Source of the DNA: Deferribacterales bacterium UBA4806
Lineage (GTDB): Bacteria; Chrysiogenota; Deferribacteres; Deferribacterales; UBA228
Assembly (NCBI GenBank): GCA_002402635.1
Contig: DHGE01000060.1
Coordinates: 1-6,557 of the forward strand
Length of the DNA stretch: 6,557 nucleotides
Direction of reading: 5' to 3'
Shown: piece after piece, positions 6,357-6,557 of the stretch
Numbering within the stretch: position 1 is the first letter of the stretch
Layout of the letters: each line of letters opens with the position of its first letter
Made by a program: the position numbers and the translations under genes
The notes under the pieces: model-generated
Database searches by the model: none
Told to the model about the DNA's origin: nothing
What the model saw: only the letters and a program-made list of their open reading frames with translations

Positions 6357-6482
6357 GTCCCTGCATCCAATCTCCCGTTTGACAGAGGCTTTTAAGCCTA
6401 ATCAACTAATGGGGACTTTAGGGACGGGGGACAGACTCCTTTTGAAGCTTTTAAGCTTAGGAAAAATGAAGTCCTCTGTCCC
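6357..6482 (-). ncRNA. Candidate IS110 bridge RNA (core; true ends uncertain)
   Basis: GC-rich structured island in the left end, transcribed toward the transposase. The first stem-loop (probable target-binding loop) is closed by a perfect 8-base stem, 6475-6482 with 6428-6435, and capped by AAGCTT-AA-AAGCTT (6445-6458). The second (probable donor-binding loop) is closed by a 6-base stem, 6420-6425 with 6357-6362, and capped by AGGCTT-AA-AAGCCT (6386-6399). Guide-like segments in RNA sense are AAAAGGAG (6436-6443), complementary to the right flank plus core; TAGTTGA (6402-6408), identical to the right end; and GGGAG (6372-6376), able to pair with the left-end CTCCT with one G-T wobble. The expected left-target guide matches its flank poorly. 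The transcript may begin near 6507 and extend toward the transposase ribosome site. Confidence 0.7.
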
Positions 6483-6512
6483 ATTTATATTTTATACTAT
6501 TAATCATAATTT

Positions 6513-6518
6513 AACATA
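6513..6518 (-). promoter_or_regulatory. -10 half of the IS circle-junction promoter
   Basis: TATGTT in the left end (four of six matches) would lie 17 bases from TTGACT of the right end once the ends are joined. In the integrated state its -35 region is flanking DNA without a good hexamer. A TATAAA at 6491-6496 could serve as a basal -10 instead. Confidence 0.4.
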
Positions 6519-6532
6519 CAACAAAAAAACGT

Positions 6533-6537
6533 AGGAG
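6533..6537 (+). promoter_or_regulatory. Ribosome site of the right-edge gene, straddling the IS junction
   Basis: AGGAG lies 6 bases before the ATG at 6544. Its GGAG is the junction sequence shared with 5125-5128, while the bases before it (ACGTA) belong to the insertion sequence. The original site would have been AAAGGAG. The element end therefore re-creates a usable but slightly weaker site. Confidence 0.65.
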
Positions 6538-6543
6538 ATATAA

Positions 6544-6557
6544 ATGGAAATATTAGA
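6544..6557 (+). CDS. Start of an unidentified plus-strand gene (M-E-I-L...), runs off the edge
   Basis: ATG at 6544-6546 has a good Shine-Dalgarno sequence 6 bases upstream, and the frame is open to the edge. Only four full codons are visible, so the product cannot be named. The restored pre-insertion sequence (AAAGGAG, ATATAA, ATG) is an ideal start region, which strengthens the call. It was divergent from the dehydratase operon, separated by roughly 175 bases before insertion. A regulator, transporter or CoA-activating enzyme of the pathway would be natural here, but nothing in the window shows this. Confidence 0.6.

Larger units (their letters stand above)
5127..6537 (-). mobile_element. 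IS110-family insertion sequence (about 1.41 kb), intact
   Basis: One IS110-type transposase gene with a 207-base left end (6331-6537) and a 25-base right end (5127-5151). This asymmetry is typical of the IS110 subgroup, which encodes its bridge RNA upstream of the transposase, rather than IS1111, which encodes it downstream. There are no terminal inverted repeats, as expected for this family. The ends are placed by three agreeing signs. Both junctions share plus-strand GGAG (5125-5128, 6534-6537), compatible with a CT core on the transposase strand. Bridge-RNA segments match sequence around both ends. Excision between the shared bases restores a perfect ribosome site for the flanking gene. 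The boundary is ambiguous by up to four bases within GGAG. Frame and catalytic residues are intact, so it may be mobile. Confidence 0.8.

Noticed and set aside
6411..6482. REP/RAYT-type palindrome next to the element instead of part of it
   Set aside because: The GGGACAG-rich arms recall such repeats. However, placing the IS end near 6405 would leave a left end of about 75 bases without a bridge RNA and would lose the shared GGAG and the matches to both ends.
6142..6534. 130-codon plus-strand open frame over the transposase start and the IS left end
   Set aside because: It has no ribosome site or family motif, and it overlaps the catalytic N-terminus and the structured RNA region; best read as a shadow.

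Overview
This window looks like an AT-rich chromosome of an anaerobic Firmicute (Clostridia-type). Three things suggest this: the low-GC codon use, the AGGAGG-like ribosome sites, and a gene for an oxygen-sensitive [4Fe-4S]/FAD dehydratase of the 4-hydroxybutyryl-CoA dehydratase (AbfD) family. The genus cannot be fixed from sequence alone.

Positions 1-4981 hold one tightly packed operon read right to left on the minus strand. Its order is AbfD-like dehydratase (3533-4981), a small cysteine-rich CGGC protein (3274-3555), an SCP2-type thiolase (2014-3201), an NAD-type short-chain dehydrogenase (1244-2014), an AiiA/AttM-like metallo-beta-lactamase-fold lactonase (449-1222), and a MaoC-type enoyl-CoA hydratase that runs off the left edge (1-439). 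The genes overlap or lie 9-72 bases apart. A near-consensus sigma-A promoter sits at 5011-5039. Together they suggest a route from a gamma-lactone such as gamma-butyrolactone: lactone opening to a 4-hydroxyacid, CoA activation by an enzyme not in the window, dehydration to an enoyl-CoA, (R)-specific hydration, oxidation, and thiolysis to acetyl-CoA. The pathway and its substrate are inference; the enzyme families are well supported.

Positions 5127-6537 are an apparently intact IS110-family insertion sequence in the operon's orientation. It has a 392-residue DEDD transposase, a 207-base left end, and a 25-base right end. The left end has two guide-like stem-loops and is a good candidate for a bridge RNA. 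Segments of this RNA match the element's right end, left end and right flank. This lets the ends be placed at a shared GGAG (plus strand), with CT as the probable core on the transposase strand.

Removing the element rebuilds a textbook Shine-Dalgarno site (AAAGGAG, 6 bases, ATG) for a plus-strand gene that starts at 6544 and leaves the window after four codons. The element therefore inserted into the ribosome-binding site of a gene divergent from the operon. It separated that gene from its probable promoter (5074-5100), and its own end re-supplies an AGGAG.
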